A stretch of DNA of 15,783 nucleotides from an uncultured Eubacteriales bacterium. GTDB taxonomy: Bacteria; Bacillota; Clostridia; UBA1381; UBA9506. The translations under genes were made by a program, and so were the position numbers. The notes beneath the pieces were generated by a model. That model did no database searches. It saw nothing but the letters and a program-made list of their open reading frames with translations, and was not told where the DNA came from. Of the stretch, positions 8,018-15,782 are shown in pieces (positions within the stretch are counted from its first letter, which is position 1; every line of letters begins with the position of its first letter). Location of the stretch: contig UQYH01000053.1 in assembly GCA_900545185.1 (NCBI GenBank), forward strand, positions 1 through 15,783, written 5' to 3'.

Positions 8018-9746
8018 TCTGTTCAGGCTCCTTTTCAATTTTAGGGATTCTGACCGTAACGGCTGTACCGACATCAAGCTCACTTTGAATGGTGATGCCG
8101 TACTGTTCGCCAAAATAAATTTTAAGCCGATCGTCTACGTTTTTTACGCCGATACCGCGTGAATCGCTGTGCCCCTTTTGCAGAATGGCAGCGCATTGCG
8201 CCTCGGTCATACCCACGCCGTTATCCCGTACGATGATTAAAATATCGTTTGGATTGTCGTCAGCCTGTTTAACGGTTACATGGATTTCGCCTTCGTCAAC
8301 AAGTCGGTCAATGCCGTGGTAGATGGCGTTTTCGATCAGCGGCTGGATGGTAATTTTGTTGCAAAGGTACGGTTCGAGCGCGGTATCAACATCAAAGCTG
8401 TAGGTGAACTGGTCGCGATAGCGAAAGCTTTGAATGACCAGATAATTTTTGGCATGCATAAGCTCATCCCGTATCGGAATCAGCTCGCGGCCGCGGCTGA
8501 TGCTGATGCGGAACAGCCGTGCAAGCGCGCTGACCATTTTGGCAGCCGATTCGATTTTGCCCTGTTCACACATCCATTGAATCGAATCTAAGGTGTTGTA
8601 TAAAAAATGCGGATTAATCTGCGCCTGCAGGGCTTTTAATTCGATTTTGCGCAGCTCCTTTTCCTCACGGCGAATACGTTCCATCAGCTGTTGAATCTGA
8701 ATCGACATGTGCTCGAAGGAACGAGAGATGACACTGATTTCCGTTACGGCTTCCCCTCCGCCGCTAAATGTAAATTTGCCGGCAGTTGTTTCAAAATCCT
8801 TCATGGCGCGAATCAGGGCTTTAACAGGGGCATTGACAGCTTTTGCATAGACAAACAGTACAAGCAGTATAATGCAGCTGCAAAACAGACAGGAGAGCAA
8901 AATGGTGATAAATACCTGTAGTCTCCGCTCGGCGGCCAGTTCATCCGTATAGGTGACGCCGACAATACGCCAAGGGGTAATTTCGGTTGTTTTTTGTGTG
9001 TAAATCACATGCCCGGCATCGGTCACACCATCCGGCAGGGATAAAAGATAGGCGGTGTCCTCGGATTTTAAGCCGGAAAAAAGAAGCTGCTGCTGTGAAT
9101 GATATATAAATTCGCCGCAGTCATCCAAAATGAAGCAGTAGCCGCGGCGGCCGATGCCGATACCGTCAATATACTGTGCAATTTCGGAAAACATAAAATC
9201 AATGGCAATATAACATCCGCTGCCGAGAACGGGTGTATCGACAGCCGCTCCGACCGTTACGACCCAGGGATATTCGTTTTCAAACAGTGTTTGCACATGC
9301 GGCTTTGATATAGAATAGCTGCTTGCCGAATCGAAAAGCTTTTTATTAAAAGAAAGGTCTTGCAGGGGGCTTGCCTTGCGCTTGCCGCCGCTGCCGATAC
9401 AGCTGAGAATCCGTCCGTCGGCATCATACACGGTGATGGCGTAAATATCACTTTGAATCATGGTAAAAGCCGAAAGCCTTGCTTCGGCCTCCTGCGGTGT
9501 TTGCACCTCGCTAAGCACGCGGCTGACCAGGAAAAGCTTGTTTGTGACAGAATCGAGATAGTTGTTTACGGCAAGCTCTGCACGACTGACAGCCTGCTCT
9601 GAGGCTACATGTGCGTCGCGCGTCAGCGAACGGCTGTATACGGTTGAAAAAATAATGGTACAGATTGTTACGGCCGCAATCGCGGATGCAACAATGGCAA
9701 GAACACTGAGCGTGGACAGGCTGATAGAAAAGTGTTTGGCCTTCAT
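8001..9746 (-). CDS. Membrane sensor histidine kinase, YesM/LytS type (Cache-HAMP-HisKA_7TM-like HK)
   Basis: A 581-residue sensor kinase of the PF06580 class. Membrane segments at about 12-36 and 276-302 flank an extracellular region of about 240 residues. RRGYCFILDDCGEFIYHS (200-217) is typical of a Cache sensing domain. A HAMP linker (about 303-355) and a coiled coil follow. The phosphoacceptor is His380 in QINPHFLYNTLDSIQ. The ATPase part has the N-box IQPLIENAIYHGI (Asn473), DNGVGM (Asp508) and GIGVKNVDDRL. Start: ATG 9746, overlapping the regulator stop as ATGA, with AGAGGTGA as ribosome binding site inside the regulator gene. The adjacent sugar-binding lipoprotein suggests that the Cache domain reads its sugar-bound state, as in XylFII-LytS. 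It probably phosphorylates the AraC-type regulator encoded just upstream. Confidence 0.95.
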   Translation of the reverse strand: MKAKHFSISLSTLSVLAIVASAIAAVTICTIIFSTVYSRSLTRDAHVASEQAVSRAELAVNNYLDSVTNKLFLVSRVLSEVQTPQEAEARLSAFTMIQSDIYAITVYDADGRILSCIGSGGKRKASPLQDLSFNKKLFDSASSYSISKPHVQTLFENEYPWVVTVGAAVDTPVLGSGCYIAIDFMFSEIAQYIDGIGIGRRGYCFILDDCGEFIYHSQQQLLFSGLKSEDTAYLLSLPDGVTDAGHVIYTQKTTEITPWRIVGVTYTDELAAERRLQVFITILLSCLFCSCIILLVLFVYAKAVNAPVKALIRAMKDFETTAGKFTFSGGGEAVTEISVISRSFEHMSIQIQQLMERIRREEKELRKIELKALQAQINPHFLYNTLDSIQWMCEQGKIESAAKMVSALARLFRISISRGRELIPIRDELMHAKNYLVIQSFRYRDQFTYSFDVDTALEPYLCNKITIQPLIENAIYHGIDRLVDEGEIHVTVKQADDNPNDILIIVRDNGVGMTEAQCAAILQKGHSDSRGIGVKNVDDRLKIYFGEQYGITIQSELDVGTAVTVRIPKIEKEPEQNEEEK

Positions 9747-11341
9747 GATGCGTCACCTCTGGTTGCGCTTCTTATTTTATTTGGCGATTCGCCGTAAAAT
9801 TTTTTAAAGCAGTAGCTAAAATAATGCTGATCACTGTAGCCGCATTTTTCGGCAATCTCCAAAACGCGAAGATTTGAGCAAAGCAGCAGATCGTGCGCCG
9901 CGTTCATGCGGCGTTCTGTCAAAAGGGTAATAAAGTTCTTTTTTTTGGTCTTTTTAATCAAGGCGCTTAAATAATTCGGACTGACGGATAACTCGTTGCT
10001 GACACCTGTTAACGAAAGGTTTTCATCAGCAAAGCGTTCGTCAATCATTTGAATCACACGGTCGCACAGTACCTCGCTTTCCCGTTTTTGCAGATTGGAT
10101 ATAAGCGACTTGGCATTGCGGCAAAAGGAAACCAGCTCGTTTTTCATATCTTTTTCACTGCTGTATGAGGTAATGCGTGTAAAGGTCGGGTTAGAGGAGA
10201 GCAGCTGGAGCAACTCGGATTTATCATCGGTGGCGTTGCTGACAACGCGATATACGGTGGCAATCATTTGCACCATTAACAAATCTGCATTTTCCGGGGT
10301 GTTGTTTTCAAAAAGACCGTTAATAAATTCTTCCAAGTGCTCTGTGCTGCCAACCTTTAAAAGCTGCTCCAGCTTCAGCACGGTTTTTTCGACACGGTCA
10401 ATTTCCAGTTCGCCGTCACGCTCCTGGTCGTTAATAAAGCGCACCTTGCCGGCGCCGTCACTGGTGTAGCGGCGTGCGGTTACGGCCTGAAAATAGGCAG
10501 AAGCACAATCGGACAGCGCGGAAAATTCACGGCTGACACCAACCGAGCAGGTTTGCCGCAAAATCCGCTTGGCAGATTGAAGCGCCTCACGCAGCGGCAA
10601 GTCCAAAACATTTGAAAGCTCACCCTCCGCTTCGGCCACAATCAGGGTGACAACCCTGCCGTAGACAAGGAGACTGGCAGAATATAAGTAATGAGAAAAC
10701 ACCGTATCCAAAAAATCGGCATGCTCGGCAGAGGTGCAGGCCTGTCCTTCTTCGTCCTTAAATTTAGAAACAAGGACGCAAAAACGGGGTGTTGCCGAAG
10801 GCTTTATAATGCCCAGTTCCACGGCATGTGCATACAATTCACCGTCTTTTGGCTGTTCTTCGCGGCTGCCAAGCATCAGCGGCAGCAAAAAGCGTTCAAC
10901 CGAAAGCTTATGCAGCTGTTTTTTTAAATCTTCATCGGGTACGGGAATCATGCTGCCGAGTTTTTCATCCATACGGCGATGAATTTCAAACAGTTCTTCA
11001 GACATTTCGGAGGAGGAAATGGGCTTCAGCAAATAGCTGATGATATTATAGTTGATGGCGGTTTGTGCGTATTCAAAGCTATCGTATCCGCTTAAGATCA
11101 CAATCTGCGTCAAGGGTCGCATTTCACGCACGCGCGCTGCAAGCTCCAAACCTGAAATCATCGGCATTTTAATATCCGTTAAAATCAAATCCGGCTCAAG
11201 GGTTTCGACAATATCCAGCGCTTCCACACCGTTTTCGGCTTCGCCGATGACAGAAAAGCCCGCGGCCTCCCAATCGACACGCTCAATCAATGCGCGGCGC
11301 AGGTCGTGTTCGTCCTCTACGACTAAAACGGTATACTTCAT
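9743..11341 (-). CDS. Response regulator with AraC-type DNA-binding domain (YesN-like)
   Basis: A 532-residue cytoplasmic transcription regulator. I chose ATG 11341: GGAGG at 11350-11354 lies 8 nt upstream, whereas an upstream in-frame TTG overlaps it. Receiver domain (about 1-120): acidic pocket Glu9-Asp10-Glu11, phosphoacceptor Asp56 in LILTDIKMP, Ser84 and Lys106 in YLLKP. A middle region of roughly 300 residues without a recognisable motif follows, as in YesN-type regulators. The C-terminal 100 residues are two AraC helix-turn-helix motifs: LSLTGVSNELSVSPNYLSALIKK and VLEIAEKCGYSDQHYFSYCFKKFYGESP. It is the first gene of the regulator-kinase-lipoprotein unit and overlaps the kinase by 4 nt. 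The likely target is the upstream mgl operon; its own promoter carries a palindrome (see 11362-11398). Confidence 0.95.
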   Translation of the reverse strand: MKYTVLVVEDEHDLRRALIERVDWEAAGFSVIGEAENGVEALDIVETLEPDLILTDIKMPMISGLELAARVREMRPLTQIVILSGYDSFEYAQTAINYNIISYLLKPISSSEMSEELFEIHRRMDEKLGSMIPVPDEDLKKQLHKLSVERFLLPLMLGSREEQPKDGELYAHAVELGIIKPSATPRFCVLVSKFKDEEGQACTSAEHADFLDTVFSHYLYSASLLVYGRVVTLIVAEAEGELSNVLDLPLREALQSAKRILRQTCSVGVSREFSALSDCASAYFQAVTARRYTSDGAGKVRFINDQERDGELEIDRVEKTVLKLEQLLKVGSTEHLEEFINGLFENNTPENADLLMVQMIATVYRVVSNATDDKSELLQLLSSNPTFTRITSYSSEKDMKNELVSFCRNAKSLISNLQKRESEVLCDRVIQMIDERFADENLSLTGVSNELSVSPNYLSALIKKTKKKNFITLLTERRMNAAHDLLLCSNLRVLEIAEKCGYSDQHYFSYCFKKFYGESPNKIRSATRGDAS

Positions 11342-11349
11342 TATCCGTT

Positions 11350-11354
11350 CCTCC
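11350..11354 (-). promoter_or_regulatory. Ribosome binding site of the response regulator gene
   Basis: GGAGG on the - strand, 8 nt before ATG 11341 and directly after a run of seven T. It fixes the ATG rather than the overlapping TTG as the start. Confidence 0.8.
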
Positions 11355-11361
11355 AAAAAAA

Positions 11362-11398
11362 TAATGATATACTTATGACAAACATAAGTATATCATTA
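11362..11398. repeat. 16-bp perfect palindrome over the regulator promoter; operator or attenuator
   Basis: TAATGATATACTTATG (11362-11377) and CATAAGTATATCATTA (11383-11398) are exact inverted copies around loop ACAAA. On the - strand the second arm is followed by seven T and then GGAGG. The first arm contains the -10 box of the candidate promoter. It could be a repressor or autoregulation operator. Alternatively, it could be a terminator-like hairpin that forms only in transcripts reading through from the mgl operon, since local transcripts would start in its loop. Confidence 0.8.
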
Positions 11399-11415
11399 AA
11401 TATTCCGAAAATCAA
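11387..11415 (-). promoter_or_regulatory. Candidate sigma-A promoter for the regulator-kinase-lipoprotein operon
   Basis: On the - strand, -35 TTGATT (11415-11410) and -10 TATACT (11392-11387) are separated by exactly 17 nt: 4 of 6 and 5 of 6 matches to consensus. Transcription would begin near 11379-11381, giving a leader of about 40 nt. The -10 box is inside the palindrome at 11362-11398. The 156-nt gap from 11342 to 11497 is the largest non-coding stretch in the right-hand locus, which supports a separate promoter here. Confidence 0.65.
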
Positions 11416-11497
11416 TGTTTTTTATAACGAAAAAGTAAAATCAGCTGTTTAATTCGGTCTGTCGAGAGCTTGCGGCAAAATGCTTTGAAGCGAGTGT

Positions 11498-11869
11498 CTA
11501 AGACTCGTTCTTTTCCCATCCGGCATAAAGCGTTATGCTGCCGGTCAGCGTATCGGTGGTTGTATCCCATTTTTCTGCGTGATCGCGCGTTGTATACCAG
11601 CCTGTAAAGACGTAGCCCTCTTTTACGGGGTCGGGCACCGATACGATATCGTCATACATGCCCCGCAGCGGCTCGATATACGAGCCGCCGTCGGTATCAA
11701 AGGTAACGGTAAAGCCGCTGTGATGAATCATAAATGCCGTCGTCATAATTAACAGTGCAATCAGTGACAAAACCATTTTGTTTGCCGTTTTGACCGATAT
11801 ATTAATTTTGGCATACAGACCCCCGGTACGATGAGGAGGACTCTTTACCGCGGATGTTTGTTTTTTCAT
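11498..11869 (-). CDS. Small membrane-anchored protein with a single InlB B-repeat
   Basis: A 123-residue protein. Residues 1-31 are basic and likely cytoplasmic, and 32-48 (VLSLIALLIMTTAFMI) form one membrane segment without a lipobox or clear cleavage site, so it is probably a signal-anchor. Residues about 53-118 form one Listeria-Bacteroides (InlB B, flg_new) repeat: FTVTFDTDGG, VPDPVKEGYVFTGWYT, and the closing SITLYAGWE. Such repeats usually occur in tandem in large surface proteins, so one repeat on a stalk is unusual. Start: ATG 11869, with only a weak GGTGA upstream. It lies 36 nt after mglC and before the regulator, and so is probably co-transcribed with mglBAC. Its function is unknown; an extracytoplasmic partner of the transporter or sensor is possible. 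Confidence 0.8.
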   Translation of the reverse strand: MKKQTSAVKSPPHRTGGLYAKINISVKTANKMVLSLIALLIMTTAFMIHHSGFTVTFDTDGGSYIEPLRGMYDDIVSVPDPVKEGYVFTGWYTTRDHAEKWDTTTDTLTGSITLYAGWEKNES

Positions 11870-11905
11870 AAAAGCTTCACCGTCCTATACAAAATGATTG
11901 ATACA

Positions 11906-12991
11906 TTATTTTCGTGCCAGATATTTACGCATATCAATTGCGCAGGCTACCAAAATGATAAGGCCCTTGATGACATACAGCATATTGGCATCGACAGAAA
12001 GGAAGTTTAAGCCGACGAAAATGATTTGCAAAAGCAAAACACCGATGACAATACCGCTGATTTTACCGGTACCGCCGACAAACGATACACCGCCGATGAC
12101 GCAGGCCGCAATGGCATCCGATTCGTAGTTAAGACCTGTGTTGGCCGAGCACGAGGCAATTCTGGCACCCTCGATAAAGCCCGTAATACCGTACATGGCA
12201 CCGGCTAAAACAAAGACCAGAATAATTGTCCAAAACACGTTAACGCCGGATACGTTTGCTGCGTCTTCGTTAGAACCTACGGCAAACATGTTTTTGCCAA
12301 ACTTTGTTTTATTCCAAATCACCCACATAATGAGCGTTAAAATGACGGAGTAGAGAACATATTTGGGTACAGCTACGCCGCCAATTTTAAAGAGCGTGCC
12401 GCGAACAAATTCCGTGTAGGAGGGATCCAGTCCCGAAAGCGTTTGCCCGTTGTTGCCGCCCAGCATAAGATACATCAGCACAAGACCGAATACAATCAGT
12501 TGGGTCGAAAGCGTTACAATAAAGGGGTGCAGCTTAAATTTTGCCACAAAAAATCCGTTTACAAATCCAATAACGGCTCCCACGGCGATAACCGCCAGCA
12601 AAACGACCCACAGCGGCATGACGGCAAGCGCCGGAAAAATTTTGTTGGCATAGCCTGTGCTTTGCAGAAGAGATGCGGCAATACAGGCAGTAAGCCCTAC
12701 GCAGCGCCCGGCAGAAATATCGGTACCGGTGAGGACGATTGCACCCGCAATTCCCAAAGCAATGGGCAGCTTAGCTGCGGTTAGAGAGATAATGTTGATA
12801 ATGGATGATTTGGAGATAAATGCGGGCACCCGTATTGCAATATAAATAATGGCGATTAATATAATAATATACATTGCATTGTTAAAAAGCAAGTCTGAAA
12901 TCGCTCTGCGTTTGTCAGCGGAGGATTTTGCTTTAAAATCATCCATCCAGGCTGAGATGCGGTTTTTCTTTTTTGCTGTTGTATCTGTCAT
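11906..12991 (-). CDS. mglC: Galactose/methylgalactoside-type ABC transporter permease
   Basis: A 361-residue inner-membrane permease (BPD_transp_2 family). After a basic N-terminal stretch of about 38 residues there are about ten hydrophobic segments, beginning with NAMYIIILIAIIYIAI. Family signatures: VLTGTDISAGRCVGLTA (about 86-102), HPFIVTLSTQLI (155-166), the cytoplasmic ATPase-contact loop FGKNMFAVGSNEDAANVSGV (231-250), and IGGVSFVGGTGKISG. Start: ATG 12991 with GAGGAGGAAG just upstream. It lies 19 nt after the mglA stop. The N-terminal extension before the first membrane segment is longer than in the shortest permeases of this family. It would form a dimer that works with the MglA ATPase and MglB. 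Confidence 0.94.
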   Translation of the reverse strand: MTDTTAKKKNRISAWMDDFKAKSSADKRRAISDLLFNNAMYIIILIAIIYIAIRVPAFISKSSIINIISLTAAKLPIALGIAGAIVLTGTDISAGRCVGLTACIAASLLQSTGYANKIFPALAVMPLWVVLLAVIAVGAVIGFVNGFFVAKFKLHPFIVTLSTQLIVFGLVLMYLMLGGNNGQTLSGLDPSYTEFVRGTLFKIGGVAVPKYVLYSVILTLIMWVIWNKTKFGKNMFAVGSNEDAANVSGVNVFWTIILVFVLAGAMYGITGFIEGARIASCSANTGLNYESDAIAACVIGGVSFVGGTGKISGIVIGVLLLQIIFVGLNFLSVDANMLYVIKGLIILVACAIDMRKYLARK

Positions 12992-13010
12992 TTCTTCTTC
13001 CTCCTCTTTG

Positions 13011-14555
13011 TTATGCGTATTTTGCAGCCAAAGCCATAATTTCTTCCTGTGTGGTTGTGTCGGCGTTTACTTCGCCTGCCAGCTTGCCGCCGGACATAAC
13101 CAAAATACGGTCACACACACCCAGTAGCTCAGGCATTTCGGAAGATACCATAATCACCGTTTTGCCCTTTTCGGCAAGCTCTAAAATCAACTGATAAATT
13201 TCGTATTTTGCACCGACGTCAATCCCTCGTGTCGGTTCATCAAGCAGCAGCACGGTCGGGTCGGTTAATAGCCAGCGTCCCAAAATGACCTTTTGCTGAT
13301 TACCGCCGGAAAGACTTCGGATTTTAGTATCCTGGCTCGGCGTTTTCACACGCATGGAACGGATACACCAATCGGTGTTTTTCTTAAGCTTTGCCTTGCT
13401 TAAAAACGGCCCCGTTTTGCAGGTGGAAAGGCTTGAAATGGTTGCATTGTCGCGAATGCTTAAAATGCCGAAAATACCTGTGGCGCGCCGTTCCTCTGTT
13501 AAAAGTGCAAACCCGTTTTTAATAGAATCTCCCGGATTGTGGTTTTTAATCGTCTTTCCGTTTAGTTTTATTTGACCGCTGCGGCGTGTGGCGCAGCCGA
13601 ATAAGTTTTCAAGCAGCTCCGTTCGCCCCGAGCCGTCCAGCCCTGCCACGCCGATAATTTCACCGCGGCGCGCTGTAAAGGATACATCGGAAAGCTTGGA
13701 ATACATGCCGGAGAGATGCTCTACCTCCAGCAGTATATCGCCCACCTTGTTTACCTTGGGCGGATAGATGTTTGTCAGTTCACGGCCGACCATCAGCTTA
13801 ATAATTTCATCCGTTGTCAGCGTGTCAGCCTCCCTGGTTGTAATCCATTTGCCGTCACGCATAATGGTCACTTCATCGGATATGCGCAAAATCTCGGCCA
13901 TTTTATGCGAAATATAAATGATGCCGCACCCTTGGTCACGCAGCATGTTGATGATTTTAAACAAATGCTCAACCTCTTTTTCGGTCAGCGAGGAGGTCGG
14001 TTCATCAAACACAATTACCTTTGCGTTGTATGAAACAGCCTTTGCAATTTCAACCATTTGCCGCTGCGATACGGGCATTTGACTCATAATGGTTTTGGGG
14101 TCTACGAGTAAGCCGAGTTTATCGAAAATTTCTTTTGTGGCTTTATACATTTTCTTTTCGCTGGTCAGCGGAATCCCTTTTGCGACAGTCGGGAATCTGC
14201 CCAGCCACATGTTATCCATTACATTGCGCTTTAAAGCCTGATTCAGCTCTTGGTGCACCATGGCAACACCGTTTTCAAGCGCCTCTTTTGAGTTTTTAAA
14301 GTTAACCTCTTTGCCTTCAAGATAAATGTTGCCTGCGTCCTTATTATAAACGCCAAACAAGCATTTCATCAATGTGGATTTACCGGCGCCGTTTTCTCCC
14401 ATCAGTGCGTGCACGGTTCCGGCTTTAACTGTCAGGTTGACCTTATCCAGCGCCTTTACACCGGGAAAGGCCTTTTCGATATTCTCCATACGGAGAAGGG
14501 GAGCCTGCCCGCCGGCTGCGGCATTGTTATTGAATTTTTTTTCATTTGTATTCAT
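13011..14555 (-). CDS. mglA: Galactose/methylgalactoside-type ABC transporter, double ATPase
   Basis: A 514-residue cytoplasmic ATPase with two nucleotide-binding domains in one chain, as in MglA/RbsA/XylG. First domain: Walker A GENGAGKST (53-61), degenerate signature PVSQRQMVEI (161-170), Walker B VIVFDEPTSSL (180-190), and His in YISHKM. Second domain: altered Walker A GLDGSGRTE (305-313), in which Arg replaces Lys as is normal in this family; intact signature LSGGNQQKV (415-423); and Walker B VLLLDEPTRGID (435-446). The second-domain substitution suggests a mainly structural role for that site. Start: ATG 14555 with GGAG 9 nt upstream. It is 126 nt downstream of mglB, separated from it by a strong hairpin. 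Neighbours show the import substrate is galactose/glucose-type sugar. Confidence 0.95.
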   Translation of the reverse strand: MNTNEKKFNNNAAAGGQAPLLRMENIEKAFPGVKALDKVNLTVKAGTVHALMGENGAGKSTLMKCLFGVYNKDAGNIYLEGKEVNFKNSKEALENGVAMVHQELNQALKRNVMDNMWLGRFPTVAKGIPLTSEKKMYKATKEIFDKLGLLVDPKTIMSQMPVSQRQMVEIAKAVSYNAKVIVFDEPTSSLTEKEVEHLFKIINMLRDQGCGIIYISHKMAEILRISDEVTIMRDGKWITTREADTLTTDEIIKLMVGRELTNIYPPKVNKVGDILLEVEHLSGMYSKLSDVSFTARRGEIIGVAGLDGSGRTELLENLFGCATRRSGQIKLNGKTIKNHNPGDSIKNGFALLTEERRATGIFGILSIRDNATISSLSTCKTGPFLSKAKLKKNTDWCIRSMRVKTPSQDTKIRSLSGGNQQKVILGRWLLTDPTVLLLDEPTRGIDVGAKYEIYQLILELAEKGKTVIMVSSEMPELLGVCDRILVMSGGKLAGEVNADTTTQEEIMALAAKYA

Positions 14556-14645
14556 AAGCCTGTACTCCGTTTCGTATAAAGTTATAGCACATTATGGGCT
14601 AAAAACCCGACCGATTTAATGACCTTACGATATGAATGTATGGCA

Positions 14646-14669
14646 GGGGGCGATGTGTGTATCGCCCCC
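14646..14669 (-). ncRNA. Intercistronic hairpin between mglB and mglA
   Basis: GGGGGCGAT / ATCGCCCCC, a perfect 9-bp stem (14646-14654 with 14661-14669) and 6-nt loop, begins 12 nt after the mglB stop. No T-run follows in the direction of transcription, so it is unlikely to be a full terminator. Such elements behind binding-protein genes commonly protect the upstream mRNA and give more binding protein than transporter. This role is inferred. It is classed as an RNA structure, not an independent RNA gene. Confidence 0.6.
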
Positions 14670-14681
14670 GCGTTTAGCTTT

Positions 14682-15782
14682 TTATTTCCCGGTATAGGTT
14701 GCGTAGGGGATGTTTACTCTCCAATTGCCTACCAGGTCATCTTGGTTTAAGCCGTCTAAAGCAGCTTTGCCGCCAAAGAAGTTTTGCGCAATAGCGGTTA
14801 TGGTTGTGGCCATACCGTCTGCATCCTGCTTAATGGTACCAACCATGTTGCCGTTTGCAATGGCTTCTTTTGCTGCGTCGGTTGCATCAACACCAAATAC
14901 GGGAATTACCTTGTCGCCGCCGTTGTTATAGCCTGCGGCTTGCAGACCGGAAATAGCGCCGAGAGCCATTTCGTCGTTGTTGGCAATTACCAGTTCTACC
15001 ATGTTTTTGTTTGCTTCGCTGTACTGTGCCAAAATGGTGCCCATATAATCGGTAGCGGCAGCAGATGACCACTGGCCGTTTTGGTCAACCAGATATTTAT
15101 TGCTGTTGGAAGAATCATAGAACACAAGTTCCGGCTTGCCGGCGGCTTTTAATACCTTGTTTGCATCCTCAACACCGTATTGCGTACGGGCAATGGCTTC
15201 CATATTGCCTTCCTGACCCTTAAACATAACGTAGCTGATTTTGCCGTCGCCGTTTAAGTCAACCTTGTCATAGTGATCGACCAAATACTGACCGATCATT
15301 TCGCCCTGCATGTGGCCTGCCATTTCATAATCGGTTCCGACAAATACGCATTTATCGTAGCTGCTGACAACCGATTCTTCAACCGAGCGGTTAAAAAAGA
15401 TAACGGGGATGTCGTTATCCTTTGCCATGTTGATAATGTTTTGTGCGGCATCGTTCGAACCGGTGTCTACAACATTGACAACCAACAGCTTTGAGCCTTT
15501 TGCAATGGCTGTTGTCACCTGTTCGGTTTGTGTGGTTTGGTTTCCGTTGGCATCGTAGTTTTGGTATTTAAGCCCTGCATTTGTCAAAAGCTTGTCCATT
15601 GCGGAACGGACACTTGAAATATACGTATCACTGTACGTGTAATAAAAGACGGATACCTCACCGCCGCCTCCGCTTTGAGAATCATTGCCGCCACCGCATG
15701 CAACACCCTCCTCTATTGCAGAACAAGACAAACTTGTCTGCACTTCTTCTAATGCCTTCCAGTATACAGATGGGAGAAATGT
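14682..15782 (-). CDS. mglB: Galactose/glucose-binding lipoprotein MglB, 5' end anomalous at window edge
   Basis: Substrate-binding protein of the MglBAC importer. The homologous part runs from VACGGGNDSQSGGGG, a lipobox-like sequence with Cys encoded at 15696-15698 and a flexible linker, to the stop at 14682. Signatures match E. coli galactose-binding protein by recall: SVFYYTYSDTYISSVR at the first strand, FFNRS, VFVGTDYEMAG, the calcium loop DLNGDGKIS, KGQEGNMEAIARTQY, a conserved Trp in GQWSSAAATD, VIANNDEMALGA and VFGVDATDAA. In the KGQEG segment, Asn and Glu stand where E. coli has His and Asp sugar ligands. Upstream of the Cys the frame is open to the edge but encodes FLPSVYWKALEEVQTSLS and more, which is not a signal peptide, in any frame. 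A GTG at 15743 is a formal start. The true 5' end is therefore unresolved. Confidence 0.9.
   Translation of the reverse strand, partial: TFLPSVYWKALEEVQTSLSCSAIEEGVACGGGNDSQSGGGGEVSVFYYTYSDTYISSVRSAMDKLLTNAGLKYQNYDANGNQTTQTEQVTTAIAKGSKLLVVNVVDTGSNDAAQNIINMAKDNDIPVIFFNRSVEESVVSSYDKCVFVGTDYEMAGHMQGEMIGQYLVDHYDKVDLNGDGKISYVMFKGQEGNMEAIARTQYGVEDANKVLKAAGKPELVFYDSSNSNKYLVDQNGQWSSAAATDYMGTILAQYSEANKNMVELVIANNDEMALGAISGLQAAGYNNGGDKVIPVFGVDATDAAKEAIANGNMVGTIKQDADGMATTITAIAQNFFGGKAALDGLNQDDLVGNWRVNIPYATYTGK
15718..15741. repeat. Imperfect inverted repeat upstream of the mglB lipobox codons
   Basis: On the - strand GCAGACAAG and CTTGT-T-CTGC pair around loop TTTGT, a 9-bp stem with one bulged T. It lies in the non-homologous sequence where the mglB signal peptide should be. 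It may be part of an inserted element end or just chance; too little sequence remains to decide. Confidence 0.35.

Noticed and set aside
8018..8113. Longer N-terminus for the sensory lipoprotein
   Set aside because: It would overlap the kinase gene by more than 100 nt and bury the lipoprotein signal peptide; ATG 8017 has AAGGAG upstream and begins a clean signal sequence.
13011..14555. Altered second Walker A motif in mglA (Arg for Lys) as a sign of a broken gene
   Set aside because: This substitution is normal in the MglA/RbsA family; the rest of the gene is intact.
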